A stretch of 64,000 bases of DNA from Delphinapterus leucas (Eukaryota; Chordata; Mammalia; Artiodactyla; Monodontidae). Numbering within the stretch: the stretch's first letter is position 1; each line of letters opens with the position of its first letter. Shown here in pieces: positions 11,187 to 22,720 of the stretch. The stretch covers positions 1,517,622 to 1,581,621 of the forward strand of contig NW_022098022.1 in the NCBI RefSeq assembly GCF_002288925.2. Reading direction: 5' to 3'. Position numbers and translations under genes: made by a program. The notes below the pieces were generated by a model that worked only from the letters and a program-made list of their open reading frames with translations, was not told the origin of the DNA and made no database searches.

Positions 11187-14180
11187 TGTCCTGAATATTT
11201 GCTGATGCTACTCTATGGGTATTTTGTTAGTGAAGTGGTTACTTGCCCTGGTGATTTCCTCTCACACTTTTGATATTTAAATACAATCTTCAACCTGCTT
11301 TATGTTTGTAAAGTGAAATGTACTAAAGTAAGCCCAAATATGACGAGGTACTGAATTTTTTCCAAGTTTCCTTTGCATGCATAGTTTTACTTCATTGATT
11401 CCATTAAAAAAAAACCCAAAAACAAAACAGAAAACCCCTGCAATTGTAAGCATAGCACTGTTCTTAAGTCCCCATAGTTTAAAAATTATTTTTTAAACTT
11501 TCTCTTACATGGCGACTGCTTTCCCTGTGGTAACACCGATATTTGAAAGGCAAGGTCACTTTTAATGCCATAGAAGATGGAAGAAAAAAAACAAACAAAA
11601 AAAACCCCAAAAAACATGGGGGCTTTTTTTGTCTTCACTGATTCTGCCAAACCGAGAGCAGACATTGATGTTACGAGAGAGAAACGTTGTCAGTGTCCCT
11701 TATCCCCAGCCCTGTCCTAGAAACAGCGAAAGAGGAACATTTTTTTCCTGCCATGTATACAAAATATAATACAAAATATTAAAATATGTATATCCTTCCA
11801 GAGAGCAACATGACTGTTAACATTTGCTTTGAAAACAGCTTTCTGAAACATATGTAAAATACCAAGAGTCAAAAAGAGCCTTAGAAACTGAATATACTTC
11901 TATAAAATTAATTAATCACTTTGAGGATTTAGCAGGAGGAAATGCCATAAACATTTTATATGCTCAGCTGGTGGCAGAAGGAGGCTGAAATGACAATTTT
12001 GTTTAAAAAAATGGAAAGAGAGGGGAAGAGACTGAGGTTTGGGATAAAGATATATATGTTTGGGAGAAGCAGAAAGAACATTTTATACCGACATGTGGCC
12101 TATAGAGAAGAAGGAAAAGGTTAATGAGGAGGATTTATTTATTTTTTTGCATTTTCTATCGTCTATGTGAATTATTACCTAGATGCCTGATATGTCCTAA
12201 AAGAAAAACTGTGATGAATAAATAAACAGCTCTGGAAATCTTCAATAGGGTGCTTTACCTTGCAGGGAATATTATCATTGGCTTTTGATACAATTTCTGC
12301 TGCAGGGAAAGACTTTCAAAGCTCAGAACGCTGAAGCATTGCCTGGTGCTCAAAGACCCCCTGCAGAGCGCGTCAAACTAAGAAATCTCTCTGAACTTGT
12401 CGAATTAAAAGTCATCTCCCTGTCTCTGCAACCCCTGCATGAGCTGGGAAGCTCTGTCCTCATTTTTTTCGGCCCCATCATGATAAACAAATGGAGCCTA
12501 GAGCATCTTTATTCTTTACAGCCATGCAATTAAAATTCTTTTAAAAAATGTAATTGAAGGCAATGAATTTCAAAAGGAACTTCCAATTAACAATGAGGGT
12601 GAACAGTTGAAGTGGGTCATATTCAATTGTGTTTCAAAGGTAAACGCAAAACACAGCTTGTTAAGAACCAGAGAAGTGTCCTTTTTCTATTTTTAATATT
12701 TTGATTGTACATCAAGAGTTTGTTCTAAACTCAAAACATCTCAGCAGGATTTATGGTTTCTGGAATGCCAAAAGACTTAATTACTCAGACCGACAAGAGG
12801 AGTACACTATTAACATGTGAACAAAGCCATAAGAGATCCCTGTTTGCTGCAAATCATTATTTATCTATTGCCACACAAATTAAAGAAGTTTAATTTGTGT
12901 TTGCCTTTTTAGGCACCACACTGCACATTCTCTTTCTTCCCCCTAAGGTGTGTTCATAGCACCAACACCATTGTGACAATTTGGTACTGTGCCTGGTACT
13001 GAATTGATGGGCCATTACTATTACAAACAAATGCAGTAGCAAAGAGTTCCCAAATCTTTTATTGATAAGCAAAGACGAGGAAAGCATTTTAAATGCTTTC
13101 AGGAAACCAGAATGGGAGTGAATAACCAGTTTCAAGTGTCAAAGATAAAAAGTATTATTTTTAAAAAGGCTGAGAGTGCTACATGAAATCTTTGGGGAAG
13201 AATTTCTAAGGATCATGTGTTCCTTGGTCCATATCTTTATAACAGAGTACTTATACTGGTCTTATTAATTGCCCTCTAGGGTCTGAAATATAATCTTTGA
13301 CGGTAGGTATGAGAAGCGAGGGGAGTAATGTTGAACAATCTGTCGTTACCCAATGAATCAGGGATTGAAGACGTGTGTGTGTGTGTAATTTTTTTAAAGC
13401 CTGCTTTGTTTGTAGGACTCACCCTCCTTCCAAGTGAGCGCTGTTGGTCAAGGCAATGGGGCAGAACCCATGGTTTAAGCCTGAGTATTTCAGAGTACGT
13501 TGTTACCAGGAACAGAAATAACACATTCAGGTCAACGAGCACACTGCATAGCACGATTTTTAGTTACTTTGAATGCAAGGTGACGTTAAAGGAAGAAAAT
13601 ATTCAAACAGAGAGGAATGGGGCCTGGGAGAGATGTTATAAAAGGCGGTGGGTCATCAGCATGGGGTCCCTGCAATCACAGGAAGTTGGTGAAGAAGAAG
13701 GAGCATCGATAGCACGAGATACCGAAGAGCACCTGATGAGAATGAGACCGAGGGAAGGCGGTGGAAACTACAGCTTAGCAGCTTACCGCTTAAAGAAGAA
13801 AACGGTTCACTGCAAGGGGTCAAAGAAAAAATGTTTTACAAGATGCACACGATGAGGAAATTATACTCATTGGTTTGGTATTTCTCAGGAAAGGGAAGAA
13901 CAATCATTTGGTTGATAGGATGATGGAATCTAGTGGGAAGATTTTGCTTTTGATTCTGTTTTTAAACATATTCAACATGGGAAGGAGATACATGAGGACA
14001 CCAGGTTGCAAAAGAAGAAAGTGAGTGAAGATGAAGGGCCTGGAGAGGGAGCCAGTCGATTCAGGACCCAGGGCGGGTAGAGACCCAGGACCCAAAGCTA
14101 GCTTTGTAAAGAGGGGCGGTGTCTGTTGGTTTCACGCCAGCCTAATGTGAAAAGAGTACATTAAACCAGAAAGAATACAC
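11187..14180. other. No gene recognised; A-rich runs and a short (GT)n
   Basis: Contains an A/C-rich homopolymer patch (11583-11618) and a (TG)n of about 8 units near 13371-13386. The 175-codon ORF at 13328-13855 crosses the (TG)n and has no domain. The part from about 13625 to 14060 resembles the purine-rich style of old L2/unknown repeats but could not be assigned. Confidence 0.45.
13328..13855 (+). other. Open frame of 175 codons, probably not a gene
   Basis: The frame opens at an ATG at 13328, runs through the (GT)n (giving VCVCV) and becomes K/R/E-rich. I see no signal peptide, transmembrane segment, zinc finger or other motif, and no splice-linked neighbours. Low complexity and isolation make a chance ORF most likely. 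Confidence 0.15.
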
Positions 14181-14249
14181 ATAGCTGATTCGCTTCGTTG
14201 TAGAGCAGAAACTGACACAACGCTGTAAAGCAACTCTACCCCAGTAAAA
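14181..14249 (+). mobile_element. L1 3'-end stub
   Basis: Matches the terminal bases of the L1 type that ends 'ctgattcactttg..gtacag', then 'cagaaactaacacaacattg', then 'ccaataaaaa'. The same tail occurs at 45280-45345 and 54725-54800. Possible weak TSD: AAGAATACAC (about 14171) versus AAGAAAACAC (about 14248), 9/10 identical. Strongly 5'-truncated. Confidence 0.7.
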
Positions 14250-17200
14250 AAAGAAAACACTGACTTACGCAACTTCAGCAGTATCTCAAGTAAACTGTTC
14301 CATAAATGTGTCATAAATAAAATCGGTTTTAACTATACAATGAAATTTTGTTATTTTAATTGAGTTTTAAATAAAATCATTTGGTGAATTGGACCAAGGT
14401 AAATATTCAAGATAGGCAAGATTTTCTTAACACACCAAAAAAATAAATATTGTCACATCATTCAAAGTCAATCATTGGCAGCGGTTGGAACATTCCAATA
14501 GTAGAACATAAATAGTTTAAAATTTTCTTTCTTAGTGTTTGGGTTATTCCTTGTCCTTCATTTTATTTAAGCTTTTGTCTTTGTGACATGGAACTAAACA
14601 TTTAAAGTGTTACAAAAAATTGTTTTTAACTAAAAAAATTCTCTTAGAGAACAAAGTGTTGTGAGTTTCTCTTTCATTTTACAGAATCCAAACATGTTCA
14701 AACCACAACAAACTTATTTTTCTGCTTGGAAAAAAATCAAGTAAGAAACATAACATCCAGGTATGTATTTAAAGGAAGACTGTAATCTATTCAGAAGTCC
14801 TCGCTGATACACCACACATCTCAACCCGTTTCAGAAGACTTCCCCAGAAGCTTTCCTCTAGACACGTGTGTTCTTCAGTCAGAACAAAGAGGGATCTCAT
14901 TTTCTGATATTGCAGTAAAATGTAAGAGCAGCCCTCTAGGTTAAATTATGTGAAAATCGTTTCTTTGAAAAAGGATTCAGGGAGAATCAAGCAGAATTAG
15001 AATTGACTCGGATATCTGAGTCACAGTTCCAACATCCAGTGGATTATAAACAATTATCTCACTTGATTTTATTTACCTCCCTCCTCGGCCCCTTTTATTT
15101 TGTTTTATTTCTTTTGATGTCTGGGTTTGGAACAAGTTTGATTGGAACAAGTAACCGTTATGACAGGCTCTGCTATGAATCAAGGATGAGGAGGTAGCCA
15201 TCACAGAAACGATTACAGCACAGTCTATAGCTCATTTTGCATTAAAGTTCTCAAATTATGTGCTTCAGTCATATTGCTGACACAGAACCGCTTGTCATCT
15301 AAATGTGCTGTTGTCTTTGTCAAGGTGTACACGTATGCTGGGAGTGGTCAAGCACAGATGAACTGCTTCATTACTAGAGCAATAAGTTACTTTTTCGTAA
15401 CAGTTTGACTCCCTCCAGGATGGAGCAGAAATCACTATTACCTTTCATTTCAACAAAAGAGTATGAAGCATCGATAAGCTGCTAAAAGCTCTGTGAAGCA
15501 CAGGAAATGCACAGATTCTCTTCTTAAATAACCTACCGTTTAGTCTGGGACTAATTTTCTCTCTATTTCAATTTTTATGTCTGGAGTTGTGTGGTGGACG
15601 TTTATCATTATTACTCTCGGGCACCTGGGCTTTGAACCACTTTCCACGTTTGAGAAAATTTCTATTTCACAAGTTTCGATGGAAGACACTCTCTATTACC
15701 CCACCACGGCAGCCATGGAGGAGGCAGCACTCAGGTCTCCATTCAAGAGCGGTCCCCCTGCAGGACGTAGTGTAGCTAAGCGTCAGCTGCAGCCACGGGA
15801 TTCTCACGGTGCCGACACTCAGGCCACGCTTTCCCGGGGCTGCTCACACCTGAGGCCTGACCACCAGCCCAAGCGGAACGCAAGAGCCTGGTTCTTTCTA
15901 CCCATCGGGGGATGCTTCAGAGGAGGGCCCTGTGCCCCGAAGCTCTCCATCAGCTTGGCCGGGACGGACTCAGAGCCACGCTGTGGCCGGGGACCACTGC
16001 ATGCAGCCCTCCTCCTACAACTCTTCTTTCCCCTTGCAGGTGTGCGAATGCCCTCCCTGCTCACTCCTGCCTCTCCCGCCTTTATTCTTCACGGACATCT
16101 TCCTCAATCTTTTGTACATGTAAGTCCATTCTGCCATCTGCTTTCTGGAAGACCCAAACTGAGAGGATGCCAATCCTCCAGCTTGTGCTACACACATAGG
16201 ATTTTTCTCCCTCAGAGAAGGTCCGTGCATTTCATCAGCTTGGCCCTCCCCAAGATGTCTACAAACAGAAGTAGGTCTAGCCTCACGTACTTCCTATGAT
16301 ATTATGAAGAGCCACAATCAATACGTCTGTTTCAAATGCAAATAGTTGGTTGTAGCCCAGGCGAAATACCAGATGCCATTGCGGTCTCTGGAGTGTTTCC
16401 CTGACTGAAGTAGCCATTCTTTTTGCAGAAATGCAGGAAGGAAAAGTGTAAAAATGCCAGTACTGTAAATCAAGGAATAACAAGTCTCGGCTCATGGAAC
16501 TTTTGCTTGTCTTTCGTGTCACAGGTAGTTGAACTAGTCTATCATGTTACTCACTTGCTCGAATCTACTGGATTCCATGTGAAGAGAAGACAGAAACTGG
16601 AATGTTGAAAGACCCTTTTATTTCTCAACTTTGGCTACATGTTCGTGTTTACTCGGGAGCGTCAAATATTGATCTTTGTAGACAGGGTCATGAACATAAT
16701 AACCACACTAGTCTACTAGTTTAACAGAGCAACAGCAGTTCATAAATCTCATAGGTATTGTCTGGGCACTGGAAAGATTAGACAGCATTAATCTATACTC
16801 AAAATTCCCATAGCAAGTTTTTAAGGCAGTCTTCCATTTGTCTATCCATTTATGCATTTGTGGGCACCATATAAGCAGCAGACCATATAAGAACGAACAG
16901 AACAGGTAACAGCCTTCAAGGTGAGCCTGTGGGTACTGGAGGGGCCAGATGAACCGGTGTCATAGGGTCTTGAACAGGAACGCTCTTAACGTCTGCTAAG
17001 AAATGGTTAGAATCAGCGTTCCAAAGAATGATGAGACGTGATCACCGCACTAGGAAGCTCCTCCACCCGACTCCGTGCACACCGTATGTGCAGGTACATG
17101 GGTCAGAGTCTCGGGCCTCCTCCCGCAGTTTGCAGTTACTCTCTTGCCTGTGAGCCCCACAAGACGAGAGCGGTCCTACGGGGTGGGTGAGGGTTCTGCA

Positions 17201-18200
17201 CTCAAGAGGCCAGCTTCCGGATTGCAGCATTGTAGGTTTGGTCTGTGCTCTGCTCGCTAAATGGCCTGGATATTAAGGTCCCAACATGACTCTACTGACC
17301 AGTTCATCTACATGAGACCAACCCCTCTGTGAACTTTAAAGACATGTGGCTTGTGGCTCTCCCACTCAGGGTATTGCGGCAGGTACGTAACATTTAGCCG
17401 GAGGCAGTAACCCTAGGTATACAGGACTGCCCAGTACTGCTTCCAAAATACTGTAAACCCGCTGCCCCAACTTAGTAACCTAGATTTCAGTGTCCAATGA
17501 AATCACTACTCTAACACTTCACTTTCTGTCTCACCAGTTCGAGCTCAAAGGCCCCTTAATTCACATTTCTAAATGCCCTTCAGAGATTGGTATACTCAGA
17601 AATTTAGATAAAGGATTTCTTGGTGATCTTTGATATCTTGAGAATCTACCAGCAGGCCAACCCAAATCCCAGAACAGAAGGAAATAATTTGGACTCGTGA
17701 GACTTGTACACATGGGTTTTTATTCCATATCACTATCTAGGAAAGGAAGTGAAACATAAAGGTGTGCCTTGGGCAACTGCTTTCTTGTTATCCAGGGCAA
17801 AGCTGTGGGAATGTAGGTATGGGGCTGCCTTTCCATCTTTTTGTGTGCTCTGCAAATCAATCAGTTGGCCACAAGGCCAGGAAGCATCTTTGGGATTTGG
17901 GGACTCCATGGCCTTCATATAGCAACACCATCAGGAGTCTGGGAATCTCTCACATTTGATTACCAGCCATACAGGAACCAAAAGAAACCAAAACCACCCC
18001 CTGCTAAGGTAGCTTGTGTGGACAAGGTTTGGAGCACAAGGTAGTGGGCTCATTGGCTAGGTGCTGCGGGTACCATCAGGCCAGGTTATTGAACAGAGCA
18101 TGGACGTTTTGAATCTACGCCATGAAAAGACACCATTAATACACCTGCTGTACCCTCAGAAGACACACATGAGCTGCTTGAATACTGTCAGACCCCTGGT
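14250..18200. other. No confident gene; one G+C-richer patch with a 240-codon ORF
   Basis: AT-rich except for about 15680-16080. The part from about 16040 to 16180 has the flavour of an old LTR or LINE tail but is not assigned. The stretch near 16845-16960 ('gcagaccatataagaacgaa') resembles the L2-like repeats at 26420 and 39640, weakly. Confidence 0.4.
15577..16299 (+). other. 240-codon open frame in a G+C-rich patch, unrecognised
   Basis: Longest ORF in the window outside L1. It starts at ATG 15577 and ends at 16297-16299. The N-terminal 20 residues are hydrophobic and the remainder is rich in P, R, S and L, as expected from out-of-frame G+C-rich DNA. I recognise no domain, conserved cysteine/histidine pattern or family. 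Overlapping ORFs exist in other frames on both strands (15819-16064 minus, 15912-16199 plus), which argues that base composition keeps frames open. Most likely non-coding. Confidence 0.15.
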
Positions 18201-18204
18201 ATCT

Positions 18205-18310
18205 GTTTCATACGGCTGACGTGAGGACTAAATGAGTTAATATAAATCATGAACCTAGAACAACGTATACCCTGTGATCAGGACTAAGTGTCAGTGTTGT
18301 TCTTGACAGA
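18205..18310 (+). mobile_element. MIR SINE, 3' part
   Basis: 'gtgaggactaaatgagttaa', followed by 'aacctagaacaacgtatacc', matches the MIR 3' half ('gtgaggattaaatgagttaa', then 'gcgcttagaacagtgcctgg'). Confidence 0.7.
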
Positions 18311-19079
18311 TTTTTGCCAAATTTATATCAGGGGCATTCAAGGCTATTCCAAGGAAGCAGAGAGATGTCAGCGCTTCTGAGCTAAGAGATCAGATTATAG
18401 AGGGAGGCAAAAACAGGAAAGCGGACAAGCAAAGGCGGACCGGAAGAGACGCTGTGAGGGTTCCTCTGCCCTTCATGTGGTTGAAGGGGAAGAGGGGCGG
18501 GAGGGAATTAGAGGTAGATTTGTGGAGCTAGGGTAATTCTTAGAAAATTCATTCCCCAAGGACACTCGAAGGTCAAATCAAATTTGCAAGGTAAGGGAAA
18601 CCTACAGGCATTTCAGGGCAGTAGTGGTTCATACAGTCAAACGATTCTGAATTGTGGGGAAAGGTGATGGGGTTTGAATCAAACACTAGTCAGTGGGTGG
18701 TGATCAGGGAAAGGGTCCAGGCTTCTAGGGAATGAAGTCTAGCAAGGACTTGCAGTTTGTCAGAATACCAAGCAAACAGGGCAGGGCCCTGCCTTAGACC
18801 TAAAGCTTTTCTCTCTCCATGAATTCTTAGGATAATTAGAACTCTCAGTGTTTCACAGAGAGCCTCCTCTAATAAGTACTGGTTAAAAGAGAAAGATAGT
18901 TTTTCTTATGGAGCTGACCCAAATGTCTTCTAATTGATTCTGTGTGTGTACATACATATGCATATAAGTATTGGCATAATATCATGTTTTGATTTTAATC
19001 TCAAAATGCTGGTGATTATAGAACATAAGGCAGGAAATGTTATAGAAATGAATGTATCATAAGACACATTGCAGCAATA
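18311..19079. other. No gene or assigned repeat
   Basis: About 770 bases. The purine-rich stretch 18340-18780 resembles the internal style of old L2-like repeats but has no clear match. Confidence 0.4.
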
Positions 19080-19265
19080 ATATATATGGAATCAGATAAA
19101 CACAGGTTTGAATCCTATCATTTACTCCCTGAGTGAACTTAGAGAAGCTTCTATCACTTCTCCAGAGTTTCTTCATCTGCGATACAGAGATGATAATATC
19201 TACTTCACGGCTCGTTGGAAAGATAAATTAAAATAAGGTACGCAAATTACTTATCGCAGTGCAGT
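19080..19265 (+). mobile_element. MIR SINE
   Basis: Ordered MIR landmarks: 'acacaggtttgaatcctatc', 'cttctccagagtttcttcatctg', a 'gatgataatatctacttcac' stretch, then 'gataaattaaaataaggtac'. Nearly complete from the B-box side to the tail. Confidence 0.7.
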
Positions 19266-19427
19266 GGTCTAGCGACTTTTCTTCTTAATCTTGGTTTTAT
19301 GACAATGTTCAATAATCAATTAATTTATCCCCAAATTAAGGAATATTTACTATAGAATCCTGTTGGCCTTTCTATAGTATATGTGGATTCAGCAGATTAA
19401 GGACTGCTATTACGATATTTCTGCTAG

Positions 19428-19651
19428 ACCAGGGTCAACATACTGTGGCCCATGGGCCACATCCAGCCTGCCTCGCACTTTGGAAATAAAGCTTTGCTGG
19501 AACACCATTATACTCATTTGTTAACATGTTTTCTATGGCTGCATTTGCACGAAGCCGTAGAGTTGAGTGGTTATGAAAAATACAGTATGGCTATAGCAAA
19601 GCCAAGAATATTTACAATCTTACTCTTTACAGAAAAGCCTGTTGATCCCTC
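19428..19651 (-). mobile_element. MER20-like hAT DNA transposon
   Basis: 'cagggtcaacatactgtggc', then 'taaagctttgctggaacacc', 'ttctatggctgcatttgcac' and 'ccaagaatatttacaatctt' reproduce in order the reverse complement of MER20, a short non-autonomous hAT element. The ends are short inverted repeats: AGGGTCAACA at the left and TGTTGATCCCT at the right. The family name is recalled from its consensus. Confidence 0.7.
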
Positions 19652-20284
19652 TTTTCGACTGTCCTAGATTTGAACAAAAATCCACTGGCTGACAAAAATG
19701 ATAAAAGTTTCTAAAACAAACTTTATGGCATAAATGCGGTTTAAATAACACTGGATGGATAATCCATTAAAGAAAATAGTAAGCATTATATGAAGATGTA
19801 CGATTTATCAGTTAAACATAATGTCATCCAGATATCAGGCTCAACGTAACTACTGATACAGTATTTAGAGGTACGGCCTCTGCAATGCGATTTTCCAACT
19901 CATCATAGTAACTCAATACTTCACTAGAAAATAATACTATTGGATTCTGCAGCGTTACAAGGACATGTTCTTCACTAGTGGTTATTTACTTTCAAGGCTG
20001 CTACAGAAGTAGCAGTTGCAGCGCCATCAGCTTCAGGAACTCATGCAGGGAGTCGGGTCCATGTTCCTGATCAGTAGCAGGGGTCACAATTCCAGCAAAA
20101 GCAACAGGAGCGGCAACGGCCTCACCAGCAATGTCAGTGCAGAGTGTGGGCTCGTGGGCTCGGAGCAACGCCACTTTCTCTCTTTACCTCGCCAGCCTGG
20201 AGAATGAGGGGAGCTGCTTCCTGCAATTTCTTATCTCTAGCTAACACCACATCCCGCCTTTTCTCCCCTAGCTTCTCTAACAAA
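19652..20284. other. No gene recognised
   Basis: Contains a CAG/GCA-flavoured stretch near 20005-20130 ('agtagcagttgcagcgccat') that keeps short frames open but is not a clean triplet repeat. Confidence 0.4.
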
Positions 20285-20605
20285 CACTCTGAAACAACAA
20301 ACATTTATTTCTCACAGTTCTGGAGGTTGAGAAATCCAAGATCTACGCACCAGCACATTGGGTGTCTGGTAAGAGCCTATTTCTTGGTTTGTAGACAGCT
20401 GTCTTCTCACTGTGTCCTCATATGGTGGAAGGGATGAGGTATGGGGTCTCTTTTATAACGTCACTAATCCCATTCATGAGGGCTCCACCTTCATGACCCA
20501 ATCACCTCCCAAAGGACCCACTTCCTTTTACCATCACAATGAGGATTAGGTTTCAGCATATGCAATTGGGGTCAGGCAGACACAAACCATCAGTCTATAG
20601 CAGAT
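20285..20605 (-). mobile_element. MaLR (MLT1/MST-type) solo LTR
   Basis: On the plus strand, 'atttatttctcacagttctg', 'ctgtcttctcactgtgtcct', 'catgagggctccaccttcat' and 'aatcacctcccaaaggaccc' follow the reverse complement of a MaLR LTR. These are LTRs of an ancient ERVL-related retrotransposon group. No internal coding region accompanies it, so it is a solo LTR fragment. Subfamily not determined. Confidence 0.7.
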
Positions 20606-20787
20606 ACTAACTAATGTACGCTTTATTTTTCAAATAGCCTATAACTATGGTAAATAATTTACAATACAATCAAAGTGAAACTATATTCCCACCAGGCTAA
20701 CATATACTAAGTCTGTGTGTTATTCCATTGTTTTCCACATACATAGTGACAAAGGGCATGGCCTCTGGAGCCAAGCTGCCTTGTCTT

Positions 20788-21020
20788 TTTTTCTAGTATG
20801 TATGTATGTATGTATGTATGTATGTATTTATTTATGGCTGCGTCAGGTCTTAGTTGCAGCCCATGGGATCTTTCGTTGCAGCCCACAGGCTCTTTAGTTG
20901 TGGCGCGCAGGCTGAGTTGCCCCACGGCATGTGGGATCTTAGTTCCCCGACCAGGGATCGAACCCACACCCCCTGCATTGGAAGGCGGATTCTCAACCAC
21001 TGGACCACCAGGGAAGTCCC
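20788..21020 (-). mobile_element. CHR-type SINE inserted in a MIR, with perfect TSD
   Basis: The minus-strand copy ends at 21020 with 'ccaccagggaagtccc', the complement of the CHR start. The identical 15-base TSD AAGCTGCCTTGTCTT lies at 20773-20787 and 21021-21035. Its A-tail has become a TATG microsatellite (20796-20825). The perfect TSD indicates a relatively recent insertion into an old MIR. ORFs here (YVCMYVCM repeats) are artefacts. Confidence 0.95.
20796..20835 (+). repeat. (TATG)n microsatellite in a SINE tail
   Basis: About seven perfect TATG units followed by TATTTATTTATG. It derives from the complement of the CHR SINE A-rich tail. Confidence 0.95.
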
Positions 21021-21180
21021 AAGCTGCCTTGTCTTAAGCCCAGGTCCTCATCTAGCTACCTGGGTAACCACCATATGCTTCTTTTTCTTATCTGTATAAT
21101 GGGGGAAATAAGAGCATCTACAGAGTTGCTGTGAAGGTTAAATGGGTTAAATAAGCATAAAGTGCTAGTTGCGCCAGCTT

Positions 21181-22569
21181 ATTGTCTAATTGTCTAATCT
21201 TATTGTCTATCTACATGGTTTTTAAATTGACACATACCTACTTTAAATTACATAATATACACTGATTTACTATAATTAGCACCATACTAAACATGTTCAC
21301 ATGTTTCTACAACAGGTTTACCAAAGGATGATCAGAAATGATACCATCCTGAAATCACAAACCCTGAAGAGGATTGCTGTAAAAATTTCAAAACTCAATG
21401 AAACATGGTTCTATGTTACGCTTTCAGACTTCTTTTATCAAATCTTCACTTCATTCAAAGCTATGAGGTTTAACGTGACTTGAGGACTTTATAAACTTCC
21501 TGCATATTATCAATTCTGTTCACATTTGAGCCATTCTGGAGGGGGAGAAAAACACTTCTGCTCCATTATTATAAATGTTAAAGTGTATTATCTTTAAAAC
21601 TGCAATTATCTGCCAAAAACGGTTTTTCACTACAATCAAGTCTGAATGTTATTGGGCAAAACAACTATATAAACGATCTCTGTGGGGTTAAATAATTAGG
21701 GGCGAGTCATGTCCCTTATTCAAGTTAGGCTTTTGAAGTGCTAAGCTGAAAAAAAGAAAAAGAAAAAAAAAAAACAACAACAGATGAGCTCCACTTTCTA
21801 AAGGCACAGATGAGAGGATGAGAATGAACGGGTGACTGAAACCTCAGGTCCCCATAGAAGGCCTGAGAAAGCTAGTGATTCAGTGATCATTTTGACAGAA
21901 CTGAATAAACTGCCCAGAATCCTCTGTAATCCGTGACTGAGAAACGCAAGTTTTCTCTCCATTTTTTTTTTTTTTTTCCTAGCTGCATTCATACTGTAGT
22001 CTCTAAGGTTAGAGTTCAACCCAGCCGGCCAGAAGGTGAATGCCATGTTTTCACAGAGATCAGAAATTTGTTCTCCATGAACTTTTCTCTGTTTTGATGA
22101 TCTGACCAAGAGCATATATGAACACAGAGATGACTTCCTTGCCGAGTCCAATGTTACATCCCCCTTACCCTTTAGAAAACAGCCCCTCTGTTCACCCGCC
22201 ATTAGCATTGCCACGGGACCACTGGAGATGTAAGTGGCCACTAGGAGAATCTTGCTTAGAACAGCTGAAATCACATCTCTGTGGCAATCAGGGTTATTAA
22301 ACCACTGTGAGGCCAAATGCCTCCAGTCCTGACCTGGTGTTTCGCATGGGAAACGAGTCAATGTTGTTAAACCATTTGAATCCCGACATTCAAAATTATA
22401 GATACAGACTCACTCTACTTTGACTCCAATAAAGAGGCAGAATTCAATCATCCACATGACTTGCTTTTTGTGAGCAAATACTTTCTATTCCCTATAAGCC
22501 CTAGGCTTTCCTTGGCATCAATGCTACCATTAATTCGGTCATTATTTTAGTGACTATACCCCTAGGACA
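21181..22569. other. No gene recognised; A-rich and T-rich runs
   Basis: Contains an A-rich patch (21745-21780) and a T-run (21962-21978). The 187-codon minus ORF at 21798-22361 reads through the T-run as poly-lysine. Confidence 0.4.
21798..22361 (-). other. 187-codon open frame on the minus strand, unrecognised
   Basis: No domain, signal peptide or membrane segment is recognisable. A KKKKK stretch comes from the T-homopolymer at 21962-21978, which is unusual for a conserved protein. Most likely a chance ORF or an eroded repeat. Confidence 0.15.
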
Positions 22570-22720
22570 CCTGGGGTGCTGGAAACAGTATCAAACTAGG
22601 AGGTGCAGTACCTGAATGCTTAGTGCTTAGTCCTGCCCTGGGTGGCCTTGGATAAGTCCTTCTGGCTCTCTGGGTCTTTGTTCATCTAGACACGAGAAAT
22701 CCAGACCACCTGGCTTCAAA
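22570..22720 (+). mobile_element. MIR-like SINE fragment
   Basis: 'ggccttggataagtccttct', then 'ggctctctgggtctttgttc', matches the MIR centre ('accttgggcaagttacttaa', 'cctctctgtgcctcagtttc'). Weak beyond that. Confidence 0.5.

Larger units (their letters stand above)
20745..21180 (+). mobile_element. MIR SINE split by a CHR SINE
   Basis: 'ggcatggcctctggagccaa' (left of the insert), then 'gctgccttgtcttaagccc', 'tatctgtataatgggggaaa' and 'gtgaaggttaaatgggttaa' (right of the insert) are consecutive MIR parts. The CHR SINE at 20788-21020 interrupts it and duplicated 15 bases of the MIR. Confidence 0.85.

Noticed and set aside
20005..20130. CAG/GCA-rich stretch as a coding triplet repeat
   Set aside because: Heavily interrupted, stops in the flanking frame, and no adjoining exon-like sequence.
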